From NCBI RefSeq assembly GCF_023516615.1, contig NZ_JAMGBF010000029.1:1-64000 (forward strand): DNA of 64,000 nt, read 5' to 3'. This stretch comes from Streptomyces panaciradicis. Lineage in GTDB: Bacteria > Actinomycetota > Actinomycetes > Streptomycetales > Streptomycetaceae. Below the pieces are notes generated by a model, which was given only the letters and a program-made list of their open reading frames with translations, had not been told where the DNA came from and searched no databases. A program made the translations under genes and the position numbers. Positions 35,013 through 43,396 of the stretch are shown piece by piece (positions within the stretch are counted from its first letter, which is position 1; each line of letters begins with the position of its first letter).

Positions 35013-38000
35013 ATGCTCCCAGCAAGTCACCCGCCGCCCGCGCCAGCGGGCCACCCCACCCCACCGAGAGCCGCGCCAGGCGCTCGGTGGCATGCCCAGA
35101 GATCCTTCCGTCTGTACCGGACCGCGGTGCTCGGCGTGGTCGTCGCCCTGCTCGGTGCCGCACTGACCGTGCTCGTCTCGCAGGACGCACGCGCCGACAC
35201 GGTGGGCCACGGCAGCTACACCACGACGCCGCCCGGCCCCCTTCCGTCCGGCTGCGGGGACCTGTCGACCAATCCCCGGCACTGGGTGACGGCCAACGCC
35301 CCGTCAGGCGCCGTACCCACCAACGACTGGTGGTCGTCGATCCTGTGGAAGCGCACCAACTGCGCATACGGCGAGCCGCTGTTCGCGCAGCCGCTGGGCT
35401 TCAAGGCGGGCTCCGGCGGACTGGGCGTCTCGTACAGCACCACGCCGGCGATCTCCGGCAGCGCCACGGGTGTCGGCGAGTACCACTTCAACTACGACGA
35501 GGACTTCGTCGTGGGTGTCGAGGGCCTCGCGGCTCCCGAGGTCAAGGTCGACGACTGGAGCGACTGGACCGTCAGCCCCGTGCTCACGGACGGCGCGCAC
35601 ACGCTGCGGGCCACCATCGGCTCCGGTCTGCCCTTCTCCTACTACCGGGCCACCGGCGGCAAGGCGCAGATCAAGGGCTCCTCCACGGCGACCCTGAGCG
35701 TGTGGTCCAACTCCGGTGGCACCATCGGCTACACCGTCAACGGCCACGACTACGTCGCCTTCGCCCCGACCGGCTCCACCTGGTCCGTGAGCGGCAGCAC
35801 CCTCACCTCCTCGCTGGGCGGCAAGGACTACTTCTCCGTCGCGGTCCTCCCGACCACGTCCTCGACCTCGGCGACCGACCGCTCCGCGCTCGTGGACGAG
35901 TACGCCAAGTACGCCCACCACCACGTCACGGGTACCGCGGTCTCCTACAGCTACGACGACGCCACGAGCACCGTCACGACGACGTACAAGTACACCACCA
36001 AGGCGATGGAGGGCACGGGGACCGGCACGGTCGCCGCCCTGATGCCGCACCAGTGGCGCCACCTGACCGGCGACACCCCGCTGACTCAGAAGTACGTCTC
36101 CTCCCGCGGCGCGCTGAAGATCCTCACCGGTATCGACTCCTTCACGACCTCGATGGTCTTCCACGGTGTCCTGCCCGAGGTACCGGCCGTCGCCGACAGC
36201 TCCGGCTCCGACGCCACCACGCTCCAGAACTACCTCGACGCGGAGAAGGCCGACCCGACCCGCCAGCAGAGCGACGACACCTACTGGACGGGCAAGGGCC
36301 TCGGCCGCGCCGCCCGCCTGGCGGAGATCGCCGACCAGACCGGCAACACCGCGGTGCGCGACGCCGCTCTGTCCGCGATCAAGTCCAAGCTGAACGACTG
36401 GTTCACCGCCTCGCAGAACGAGACGGGCCATCTCTTCTACTACGACAAGAACTGGGGCACCCTGATCGGCTACCCGGCCTCCTACGGGTCCGACCAGGAA
36501 CTCAACGACCACCACTTCCACTACGGCTACTACATCGCCGCCGCCGCCACGCTCGCCAAGTTCGACCCGGCCTGGGCCGCCTCGAGCCAGTACGGCGGCA
36601 TGGTCGACCTGCTCATCCGGGACGCCAACAACTACGACCGGACGGACAAGCGCTTCCCCTACTTGCGCGACTTCGACATCTACAGCGGCCACGACTGGGC
36701 CTCCGGCCACGGCTCCTTCGCCGCGGGCAACAACCAGGAGTCCTCGTCCGAGGGCATGAACTTCGACAACGCGCTGATCCAGTGGGGCATCGCGACCGGC
36801 AACAAGACCGTCCGTGACGCCGGCATCTACATGTACACCACGCAGGCCGCCGCCATTCAGGACTACTGGTTCGACACCAAGGACGAGATCTACCCCACCG
36901 ACTTCAAGCACAAGGAAGTCGGCATGGTGTGGGGCAACGGCGGTGCCTACTCGACCTGGTTCTCCAGCGCACCCGAGCAGATCCAGGGCATCAACCTGCT
37001 GCCGGTGACCGGCGGCCACCTGTACCTGGGCTACGACCCGGCCTACGTCAAGGCCAACTATCAGGAGATGCTCACCCAGAGCGGCAAGACCCAGCCGACC
37101 ATCTGGACCGACATCTGGTACGAGTACCAGGCCCTCGGTGATCCCGCCGCGGCCCTCGCCAACTTCAAGGCGAACAACTCCTTCACCTCGGAGGAGGGCG
37201 AGAGCAAGGCGCACACCTTCCACTGGATCCGCAACCTCGCCGCCCTCGGCACCGTGGACACCACCGTGACCTCGGACAGCCCGCTCAGCTCGGTCTTCGT
37301 CAAGAACGGCGCCCGCACCTACGTCGCCGCCGACGCCACCGGCACGGGCTCGACGGTCCACTTCTCCGACGGAACCACCGTCGAGGTCGGCGCCGGACAG
37401 ACCGTCGCCACCGGAGCACAGAACTGGAAGGGCGGCAACGGCGCCCCGCCGGCCACGGACTCCCCGCCGCCGAGCACGGACATCTCCACCCCGCCGGCGA
37501 GCACCTCCCCGCCCCCCGGCGGCGGCAACTCCTCCACCCTGTACGCGCAGAGCGACGGTTCGCTGACCGCCGCCACGAGCGCCTCGGGCAGTGTCCAGGT
37601 GGCCGCCGGAGACGGCGCCAACCACGACGCGAGCCCGTACCAGCCGGTCACGCTGACCGCCACCGCTCTGACCGGCACCTTCAACGGAGGCACCCCGACG
37701 TTCGACCTGTCGGTCGACGCCGGCAGCGCCGTCGGCAACGCCGTCCAGGTGCAGCTGTCGTACGACTGCACCGGCAACGGCACTTGGAACCGGGTGGAGA
37801 CCTACCACTACTTCGCCACCGACCCGGTTCAGGGCTGGGAGCACTACACCCAGACCTCGGGCCTGGTCTCCGCCACCGGCACGGCGTGTGACCTGGCCAA
37901 CGGCAAGGTCCAGGCCAAGATCTGGAACGCCCTCGGCAGCAACCCCAGCAAGCTGGGCACCGGCGACCTGTCCGTGTTCAAGCTGCCCTACACGATGACC

Positions 38001-38534
38001 GACGGCGGCGGGAGCGCGAGCCCGACCGCGTCACCCACGGCGACGAGCACGGGCGCGGGTATCACCTCGCCGACGCTCTACCTGCAGGGCGACGGGTCGC
38101 TGACCCCCGACACGAGCGCCGCCGGCAGCGTCTCACTGGCCGCCGGTGACGGCGCCAACCACGACGGCAGCCCGTACCAGCCGGTGACGCTGACCGCCGA
38201 CAAGGTGAACCTCACCTACAACGGCGGCACGCCGACGTTCGACCTCGCGGTCGACGCCAACACCGCGGTCGGCAACGCCGTCCAGCTGCGGCTGTCCTAC
38301 GACTGCACCGGGGACGGCTCGTGGGACCGCGTGGAGACCTACAACTACTTCGCCACCGATCCGGTGGCGGGATGGGAGCACTACACGCAGTCCAAGGGCC
38401 TTGCCTCGTCCAGCGGCGCGACCTGTGACCTGAAGGACGGAAAGGTCCAGGCGAAGATCTGGAACGCCCTCGGCACCAGCGCCGGCGCCCTGGGCACCGG
38501 CAACCTCTCGGTGCTGCATCTGCCCTACAAGTGA
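35013..38534 (+). CDS. Secreted GH81 endo-beta-1,3-glucanase with two CBM56-like modules
   Basis: An 1173-residue exported enzyme that hydrolyses beta-1,3-glucan such as laminarin, callose or fungal wall glucan. An unusually long N-terminal segment (about 35 Pro/Arg-rich residues) precedes the hydrophobic signal core and a DARADT cleavage site near 63. The GH81 domain spans about 75-790 (VPTNDWWSSILWKRTN near its start; DHHFHYGYYI and SSSEGMNFDNALIQWG in the catalytic half). A Pro/Ser/Thr linker follows, then two repeats of about 150 residues (starting STLYAQSDGSLTA and TLYLQGDGSLTP). Their VQAKIWNALG and GWEHYTQ motifs fit CBM56, a beta-1,3-glucan binder. RBS AGGAG. LacI operator at the promoter. 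Confidence 0.93.
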   Translation: MLPASHPPPAPAGHPTPPRAAPGARWHAQRSFRLYRTAVLGVVVALLGAALTVLVSQDARADTVGHGSYTTTPPGPLPSGCGDLSTNPRHWVTANAPSGAVPTNDWWSSILWKRTNCAYGEPLFAQPLGFKAGSGGLGVSYSTTPAISGSATGVGEYHFNYDEDFVVGVEGLAAPEVKVDDWSDWTVSPVLTDGAHTLRATIGSGLPFSYYRATGGKAQIKGSSTATLSVWSNSGGTIGYTVNGHDYVAFAPTGSTWSVSGSTLTSSLGGKDYFSVAVLPTTSSTSATDRSALVDEYAKYAHHHVTGTAVSYSYDDATSTVTTTYKYTTKAMEGTGTGTVAALMPHQWRHLTGDTPLTQKYVSSRGALKILTGIDSFTTSMVFHGVLPEVPAVADSSGSDATTLQNYLDAEKADPTRQQSDDTYWTGKGLGRAARLAEIADQTGNTAVRDAALSAIKSKLNDWFTASQNETGHLFYYDKNWGTLIGYPASYGSDQELNDHHFHYGYYIAAAATLAKFDPAWAASSQYGGMVDLLIRDANNYDRTDKRFPYLRDFDIYSGHDWASGHGSFAAGNNQESSSEGMNFDNALIQWGIATGNKTVRDAGIYMYTTQAAAIQDYWFDTKDEIYPTDFKHKEVGMVWGNGGAYSTWFSSAPEQIQGINLLPVTGGHLYLGYDPAYVKANYQEMLTQSGKTQPTIWTDIWYEYQALGDPAAALANFKANNSFTSEEGESKAHTFHWIRNLAALGTVDTTVTSDSPLSSVFVKNGARTYVAADATGTGSTVHFSDGTTVEVGAGQTVATGAQNWKGGNGAPPATDSPPPSTDISTPPASTSPPPGGGNSSTLYAQSDGSLTAATSASGSVQVAAGDGANHDASPYQPVTLTATALTGTFNGGTPTFDLSVDAGSAVGNAVQVQLSYDCTGNGTWNRVETYHYFATDPVQGWEHYTQTSGLVSATGTACDLANGKVQAKIWNALGSNPSKLGTGDLSVFKLPYTMTDGGGSASPTASPTATSTGAGITSPTLYLQGDGSLTPDTSAAGSVSLAAGDGANHDGSPYQPVTLTADKVNLTYNGGTPTFDLAVDANTAVGNAVQLRLSYDCTGDGSWDRVETYNYFATDPVAGWEHYTQSKGLASSSGATCDLKDGKVQAKIWNALGTSAGALGTGNLSVLHLPYK

Positions 38535-38551
38535 CCGACCACGTACGACCC

Positions 38552-38579
38552 GCCTGGCCCTCCTCACCGGGGGCCAGGC
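38552..38579. terminator. Hairpin between GH81 and XRE-cupin genes
   Basis: GCCTGGCCC (38552-38560) and GGGCCAGGC (38571-38579) form a 9-bp stem with a 10-base loop, 18 bases after the GH81 stop. It serves two convergent genes. Confidence 0.8.
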
Positions 38580-38584
38580 ACCTG

Positions 38585-39193
38585 TCATTGTCGGCGACCC
38601 CGGGCCCCGGTCGGCTGGGTGCGCGGCCGCAGGCGTTCGCCCTGCGGTCCGAACATGATGAGGTATTCGACCGGTCCGTCGAGGCTGGTGTTCGCCACGC
38701 CGTGCGGGGTGCGGGTGTCGAACTCGGCGGTGTCGCCGGGTTTGAGGATGAGGTCGTGGTCGCCCAGAGCGAGCCACAGCCGCCCGTACAGGACGCACAG
38801 CCACTCGTAGCCGTCGTGGGAGACCTGGCGGGGCCGCGTGGGCGGGTCCGCGGGGGCGGGCAGGACGTGCTTGTGGGCGTGCAGGCCGCCGACGTACCGG
38901 GTCAACGGCAGCACCGCCTTGTCGTCGCCGAAGCTGGGGAGCGCCGTGGTGCGCGGCGCGGCCGCGGGCGCGACGCCGGCCAGTTCGTCCAGACCGACGT
39001 TGTACTCCTTCGACAACTGCAGCAGTACCTCCAGGGTGGGTTTGCGCCGGCCGGTCTCGATCCGGGACAGGGTGCTCGCCGAGATGCCGGTCGCGCAGCT
39101 GACAGCGGCGAGCGTCGCGCCGCGGTGCTCCCGCGCGGCCCGCAGCCGGGGCCCCATCGCGGCCAGGGTGCCGTCCACGTCGTCGACCGCCAC
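38585..39193 (-). CDS. XRE-cupin transcriptional regulator
   Basis: A 202-residue protein. The Cro/CI helix-turn-helix (about 15-70) includes LRAAREHRGATLAAVSCATG and STLSRIETGRRKPT. The C-terminal cupin (about 125-190) includes SHDGYEWLCVLYGRLWLALG, LKPGDTAEFDTRTPHGV. Such proteins sense a small ligand in the cupin barrel and control nearby catabolic genes. GTG start at 39193 with GGAGAGGG upstream. It is divergent from the epoxide hydrolase gene (140 bp between starts), which is its likely target. The protein ends in a basic Arg/Gly tail. Confidence 0.88.
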   Translation of the reverse strand: MAVDDVDGTLAAMGPRLRAAREHRGATLAAVSCATGISASTLSRIETGRRKPTLEVLLQLSKEYNVGLDELAGVAPAAAPRTTALPSFGDDKAVLPLTRYVGGLHAHKHVLPAPADPPTRPRQVSHDGYEWLCVLYGRLWLALGDHDLILKPGDTAEFDTRTPHGVANTSLDGPVEYLIMFGPQGERLRPRTQPTGARGRRQ

Positions 39194-39333
39194 CGGTCCC
39201 TCTCCTTCCTGCCGTGCTCCATAACGTCTGTGTCCTGCGAGTTTGCCAGGATGGCAAGACTGATCGCGTCGGGCGGGTGCGGCGCCGCATGATCGACGGG
39301 CAGCCGCGTCCGCCGCGAACCGAGGAGCAGCCC

Positions 39334-40323
39334 ATGCCGTCCCAGCCGAGCGCGAAGCCGCGCCACCGCGTCATCGAGGCCCCCGCCGGGCGTCTGCACC
39401 TGGTCGAGCAGGGCGCCGGTCCGCTGGTCCTGCTCGTGCACGGCTTCCCCGAGTCCTGGTACTCCTGGCGCCGCCAGCTCCCGGCCCTCGCCGCGGCCGG
39501 CCACCGGGCGGTGGCGATCGACGTGCGCGGTTACGGCCGCTCCTCCAGGCCGCAGGCCATCGACGCCTACCGGTTGCTCGACCTGGTGGAGGACAACCTC
39601 GCCGTCGTGCGCGCCCTCGGCGAGCGGAGCGCGGTGATCGTCGGGCACGACTGGGGCTCCAACATCGCCGCCACCTCTGCCCTGCTGCACCCCGACGTCT
39701 TCCGTGCCGTCAGCCTGCTGAGCGTGCCCTACGCGCCTTCCGGCGGCCCCCGCCCGACCGACGTCTTCGGGCGGATCGGCGGTCCCGAGCAGGAGTTCTA
39801 CGTCTCCTACTTCCAGGAGCCCGGCCGTGCCGAGGCGGAGATCGAACCCGATGTGCGGGGCTGGCTCGCCGGCTTCTACGCGGCCCTGTCCGCCGACACC
39901 CTGCCGGCCCAGGGCGAACCGGACCCGCACTTCGTCACCCGTGACGGAGGCCGGCTGCGCGACCGCTTCCCCACGGGAGTCCTCCCGGCCTGGCTGAGCG
40001 AGGACGATCTGGACGTCTACGCCGGGGAGTTCGAGCGCACCGGGTTCACCGGCGCGCTCAACCGCTACCGGGCCATGGACCGGGACTGGCAGGACCTCGC
40101 CCCGTATCGCGCGGCCCCGGTCAAGCAGCCGTCCCTGTTCATCGGCGGGGCCCTGGATGCCTCCACCACATGGATGGCCGATGCCATCGACGCCTACCCC
40201 ACCACCCTCCCCGGCCTGTCGGCCGCCCATCTCCTGGACGGCTGCGGCCACTGGATCCAGCAGGAGCGCCCCGACGAGGTCAACCGCCTGCTGACCGAGT
40301 GGCTCACCACCCTCCGGGACTGA
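39334..40323 (+). CDS. Alpha/beta hydrolase, epoxide-hydrolase type
   Basis: A 329-residue cytoplasmic hydrolase. The oxyanion motif is HGFPESWYSWR, the nucleophile elbow VGHDWGS has Asp instead of Ser, and the catalytic His lies in GCGHWIQQE. The Asp nucleophile and the lid segment with Tyr residues (EQEFYVSYFQEPG and FTGALNRYRAMDRDW) are epoxide-hydrolase traits; haloalkane dehalogenase is less likely because the Trp halide site is not evident. The ATG at 39334 follows GAGGAG by 6 bases. The substrate is unknown. Divergent from the XRE-cupin regulator. Confidence 0.9.
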   Translation: MPSQPSAKPRHRVIEAPAGRLHLVEQGAGPLVLLVHGFPESWYSWRRQLPALAAAGHRAVAIDVRGYGRSSRPQAIDAYRLLDLVEDNLAVVRALGERSAVIVGHDWGSNIAATSALLHPDVFRAVSLLSVPYAPSGGPRPTDVFGRIGGPEQEFYVSYFQEPGRAEAEIEPDVRGWLAGFYAALSADTLPAQGEPDPHFVTRDGGRLRDRFPTGVLPAWLSEDDLDVYAGEFERTGFTGALNRYRAMDRDWQDLAPYRAAPVKQPSLFIGGALDASTTWMADAIDAYPTTLPGLSAAHLLDGCGHWIQQERPDEVNRLLTEWLTTLRD

Positions 40324-40389
40324 ACCAGGTGGTGGCCGCACATCGTCAGGCCCTGTGCCGGGGCCGGCTGAAGGCGGGCGAGCGGTGGG

Positions 40390-40923
40390 TCAGGGGTTGT
40401 CGGGGCGGTGCGGCTGCTCGATGCGCGAGAGCCACGTCGTGAGCAGGTTTTCGAGCGCCTCGGCCTCCGCACCGGTCAGCAGGTCCAACAGGCGGCGTTC
40501 ATTGCCCATGTGCTCGGTGAACGCCTGGTCGATGAGTTTGCGTCCGGGGTCGGTCAGGGCGACGATCCGGCCGCGCTGGTCGTCGTCGGAGCGGCGGCGG
40601 GTGACGAGCCCGGCCCGTTCGAGGCGGTCGATCCGCTTCGTCATGGCGCCCGTGGTCACCATGGTGTGCGCGGCCAGTTCGCCGGGTGCGCGTTCGTAGG
40701 GTTCGCCGGCGCGGCGCAGAGCGCACAGTACGTCGAACTCTCCCTCGCTGAGGCCGTACCGGGCGTACACGAGGCGGAGTTCGCCGGTGAGCCGATCGGC
40801 CAGCCGGTGCAGTCGCCCGATCACTGCCTGCGGGGACACGTCGACGTCGGGGAGCTCCCGTCGCCAGTCGGCCTGGATGCGGGCCACACGATCGATCGGC
40901 TGAGTGTCTTCCATGGAAGACAT
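40390..40923 (-). CDS. MarR-family transcriptional regulator
   Basis: A 177-residue winged-helix protein. The recognition helix region is APGELAAHTMVTTGAMTKRI, followed by the wing RRRSDDDQRGRIVALTDPGR. The GEFDVLCALRRAGEPY stretch is typical of the family. The start is ATG 40923 (MSSMEDT), with a GGAAG ribosome-site-like half supplied by a palindrome; ATG 40914 is an alternative. It is divergent from an EamA transporter, with three near-identical palindromes between and within the two starts. Repression of itself and the exporter is likely. Confidence 0.87.
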   Translation of the reverse strand: MSSMEDTQPIDRVARIQADWRRELPDVDVSPQAVIGRLHRLADRLTGELRLVYARYGLSEGEFDVLCALRRAGEPYERAPGELAAHTMVTTGAMTKRIDRLERAGLVTRRRSDDDQRGRIVALTDPGRKLIDQAFTEHMGNERRLLDLLTGAEAEALENLLTTWLSRIEQPHRPDNP

Positions 40924-40960
40924 TATAGCTTCCGTGGAAGTAAGATGCCTTCCGTGGAAG
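40908..40960. promoter_or_regulatory. Three evenly spaced MarR-type palindromes
   Basis: CTTCCATGGAAG (40908-40919), CTTCCGTGGAAG (40929-40940) and CTTCCGTGGAAG (40949-40960) repeat at 21 and 20 bp, i.e. on one face of the helix. The first lies inside the marR coding start, the third inside the eamA start, and the middle one lies between. The GGAAG half of the middle copy sits 4-5 bases before each ATG and may double as the ribosome site for both genes. Confidence 0.8.
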
Positions 40961-41862
40961 CTAATATCGGCCGAGTGGCGCTGACCGCGATCGCCCCGGT
41001 GGCCTGGGGAGCCAACTACTTCGTGACACGCGAGTTCCTGCCCGCCGACCGCCCTCTGTACGGTGCCGCCCTGCGCGCCCTGCCCGCCGGTGTGGTCATG
41101 CTCGCCCTGTGCAGGCGACGGCCGAGGGGTGCGTGGTGGTGGCGTTCCGCGGTGCTCGGGCTGCTCAACGTGAGTGTCTTCTTCGTCCTCGTCTACGCCG
41201 CCTCGCAGTTGCTTCCGACGAGTATCGCCTCGACCGTCATGGCGGTGTCCCCGCTGACGATGATGCTCATGGCCTGGCTCCTGGTGTCGGAGCGTCCCAG
41301 AGCGGCCCATCTGGCCGGCGCCGGGATCGGACTGGCCGGCGTCTGCCTGATGCTGCTCACGGGAGCGGCGGACGTGGGCGTGCCCGGGGTCCTCGCGTCG
41401 GCCGCCGCGGTGCTGGTGTCGTCCTTCGGACACCTCCTCACCAGGCGGTGGGGTGCCGGGGTGGATGTGACCGCGTCGACCGCTTGGCAGCTGACCGCGG
41501 GCGGCCTCCTGCTCCTGCCGGCCGCCGTGGCGGTCGAAGGCGCCCCGCCCCGGCTGACCGCGCCGGGATTCCTCGCCTTCTGCTACGTCGCCCTCGTCGC
41601 GACCGCGCTGGCGTTCGCCGTCTGGTTCGCCGGCCTGCGGCACCTGCCCGCGGGAACCGTGGGGCTGATCGGCCTGCTCAATCCCGTCACGGGCGTACTG
41701 CTCGGTGTCGCGGTCGCGGGGGAGTCGCTGACCCTGCAGCAAGTGTGCGGTCTGGTCCTCGTCCTGGCCGGGGTCGTCCTCGGCAGACCCGCACGCGCCG
41801 GGCGGCGCGTAAGCGGTGGAGCGGCCGCGGCTGCCCCGCACAAGGAGCGCACGGTGCGGTAG
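40945..41862 (+). CDS. EamA/DMT-family transporter
   Basis: A 305-residue inner-membrane protein with about ten hydrophobic helices in two EamA repeats (VAWGANYFVTREFLPADRPL in the first; YVALVATALAFAVWFAGLRH and LGLVNPV-like IGLLNPVTGVLLG in the second). These are drug/metabolite exporters, often for amino acids or toxic small molecules. The ATG at 40945 lies between two operator palindromes; GTG at 40954 or 40975 would also be possible. The short tail is polar and basic. Co-regulated with the divergent MarR gene. No specific substrate can be named. Confidence 0.87.
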   Translation: MPSVEANIGRVALTAIAPVAWGANYFVTREFLPADRPLYGAALRALPAGVVMLALCRRRPRGAWWWRSAVLGLLNVSVFFVLVYAASQLLPTSIASTVMAVSPLTMMLMAWLLVSERPRAAHLAGAGIGLAGVCLMLLTGAADVGVPGVLASAAAVLVSSFGHLLTRRWGAGVDVTASTAWQLTAGGLLLLPAAVAVEGAPPRLTAPGFLAFCYVALVATALAFAVWFAGLRHLPAGTVGLIGLLNPVTGVLLGVAVAGESLTLQQVCGLVLVLAGVVLGRPARAGRRVSGGAAAAAPHKERTVR

Positions 41863-41938
41863 CCCGTTTCCGCGGGAGGGGCGCGGAAGTCTGCTGATGA
41901 AGGCTCCGCAGGAGCGGCCGCCCGCGCTGCGTATATGA

Positions 41939-41976
41939 GCGGGCCGGCCCGGAGCGTCTGCTCCCGGCCGGCCCGC
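41939..41976. terminator. Bidirectional hairpin between eamA and dctA ends
   Basis: GCGGGCCGGCC and GGCCGGCCCGC (11-bp perfect arms) flank a 16-base middle whose own ends (CGGAGC/GCTCCC) can extend the pairing. It lies between two convergent stop codons. Confidence 0.8.
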
Positions 41977-41998
41977 GGTGCGATCCTCGCGATGTACG

Positions 41999-43396
41999 TC
42001 AGTGTGTGGCGGGGACGGGGGTGTGGGCCGGTGTGGGCGCCGGTATCGGATGCGGCTCCGTCGGCCCCGCAGAGGGCGTGAGGGCCGGGGCATAGGGGAT
42101 CTCTCCGCGCAGGACGGCCCTGGCGCGGTCCTCGTCGAGCTCTCCCTCCCAGCGGGCGACGGCGAGGGTGGCGACGCCGTTGCCGACCAGGCTGGTCAGG
42201 GCGCGGGCCTCGGACATGAACCGGTCGATGCCGAAGATCAGTGCCAGGGCGGCCACCGGGACGTGCGGGACGGCGCTGAGGGTGGCGGCCAGGGCGATGA
42301 AGCCGGAACCGGTGACGCCTGCGGCGCCCTTGGAGGTGAGCAGCATGACGGCGAGCATGGTCAGCTGCTGGGTGATGCTGAGGTCGATGCCGAGGGCTTG
42401 CGCGAGGAAGACGGAGCCCATGGTCAGGTAGATGGCGGTGCCGTCGAGGTTGAAGGAGTAGCCCGCGGGCAGCGTGATCCCGACGACCGGCTTGGAGGCT
42501 CCCGCGTGCTGCAGCTTGCCCATCATGCGCGGCAGGACGGGCTCGGTGGACGAGGTGCCCAGCACGATCAGCAGTTCCTCCCTGATGTAGCGCAGGAAGG
42601 GCAGCAGTCGTAGGCCGTTGAGGCGCATCACGGTCCCGAGGACGACCAGGACGAAGAACAGGGCGGTCAGCCAGAACGAGCCGACCAGCAGACCCAGGTG
42701 GCGCAGAGTGCCCAGGCCGTAGTTGCCGATGGTGAAGGCCATCGAGCCGAACGCGCCGATCGGCGCCAGTCGCATGATCCACCGGATGAGCGTGAACAGC
42801 ACCGTGGAGAACTTCTCGATGCCCCGGGCGATGCCCAGGCCCGCTTCCCCACTGGCGTGCAGGCCGAAGCCGAAGAGCACGGACACCAGCAGCACCGGCA
42901 GGATCTCGTTGCCCGTCAGGGCACTGGCCAGGGTGGCGGGAATGATGGCGAGGACGAAGTCGGCGAAGCCCTCGTGGGCCGTGGTCGCTTCCGGGGGCAG
43001 ACCCTTGGCGGACAGGGTCGAGATGTCGACGTGCAGTCCACTGCCCGGTTTGACGACGTTGACGACGACCAGGCCGATCACCATGGCCACCGTGGTCAGC
43101 ACCTCGAAGTAGATCAGGGCCTTCAGGCTCACCCGGCCCACCGCACGGGCGTTGCCCATGGAGGCGATGCCATGGACGACCGTGCAGAAGATGATCGGCG
43201 CGATGAACATCTTCACCAGCGCGATGAAGGCGTCGCCCAGCGGCTTGAGTTCGGCGCCGACCGACGGCCACAACGCGCCCACGGCGGCACCGAGCAGGAC
43301 GGCGATCAGGCACTGGACGTAGAGGTGGGACAGCACCCGGCGGGTGCGGCCCGGCGGTGCGGTGGCGGTACCCGGGGCGGCGTCGTTGCGGCTCAT
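41999..43396 (-). CDS. dctA: C4-dicarboxylate/proton symporter DctA
   Basis: A 465-residue inner-membrane transporter of the DAACS family, importing succinate, fumarate, malate or related acids. Signatures: LIVLGTSSTEPVLPRMM (hairpin loop), SFNLDGTAIYLTMG, LTSKGAAGVTGSGFIALAAT and VGNGVATLAVARWEGELD. About 40 residues of Pro/Thr-rich cytoplasmic tail extend beyond the usual end. The start overlaps the stop of the PrpF-like gene by 4 bases (ATGA), so they are an operon. The neighbouring tautomerase/isomerase suggests the imported acid is a tricarboxylate or oxalomesaconate-like compound, by inference. Confidence 0.92.
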   Translation of the reverse strand: MSRNDAAPGTATAPPGRTRRVLSHLYVQCLIAVLLGAAVGALWPSVGAELKPLGDAFIALVKMFIAPIIFCTVVHGIASMGNARAVGRVSLKALIYFEVLTTVAMVIGLVVVNVVKPGSGLHVDISTLSAKGLPPEATTAHEGFADFVLAIIPATLASALTGNEILPVLLVSVLFGFGLHASGEAGLGIARGIEKFSTVLFTLIRWIMRLAPIGAFGSMAFTIGNYGLGTLRHLGLLVGSFWLTALFFVLVVLGTVMRLNGLRLLPFLRYIREELLIVLGTSSTEPVLPRMMGKLQHAGASKPVVGITLPAGYSFNLDGTAIYLTMGSVFLAQALGIDLSITQQLTMLAVMLLTSKGAAGVTGSGFIALAATLSAVPHVPVAALALIFGIDRFMSEARALTSLVGNGVATLAVARWEGELDEDRARAVLRGEIPYAPALTPSAGPTEPHPIPAPTPAHTPVPATH

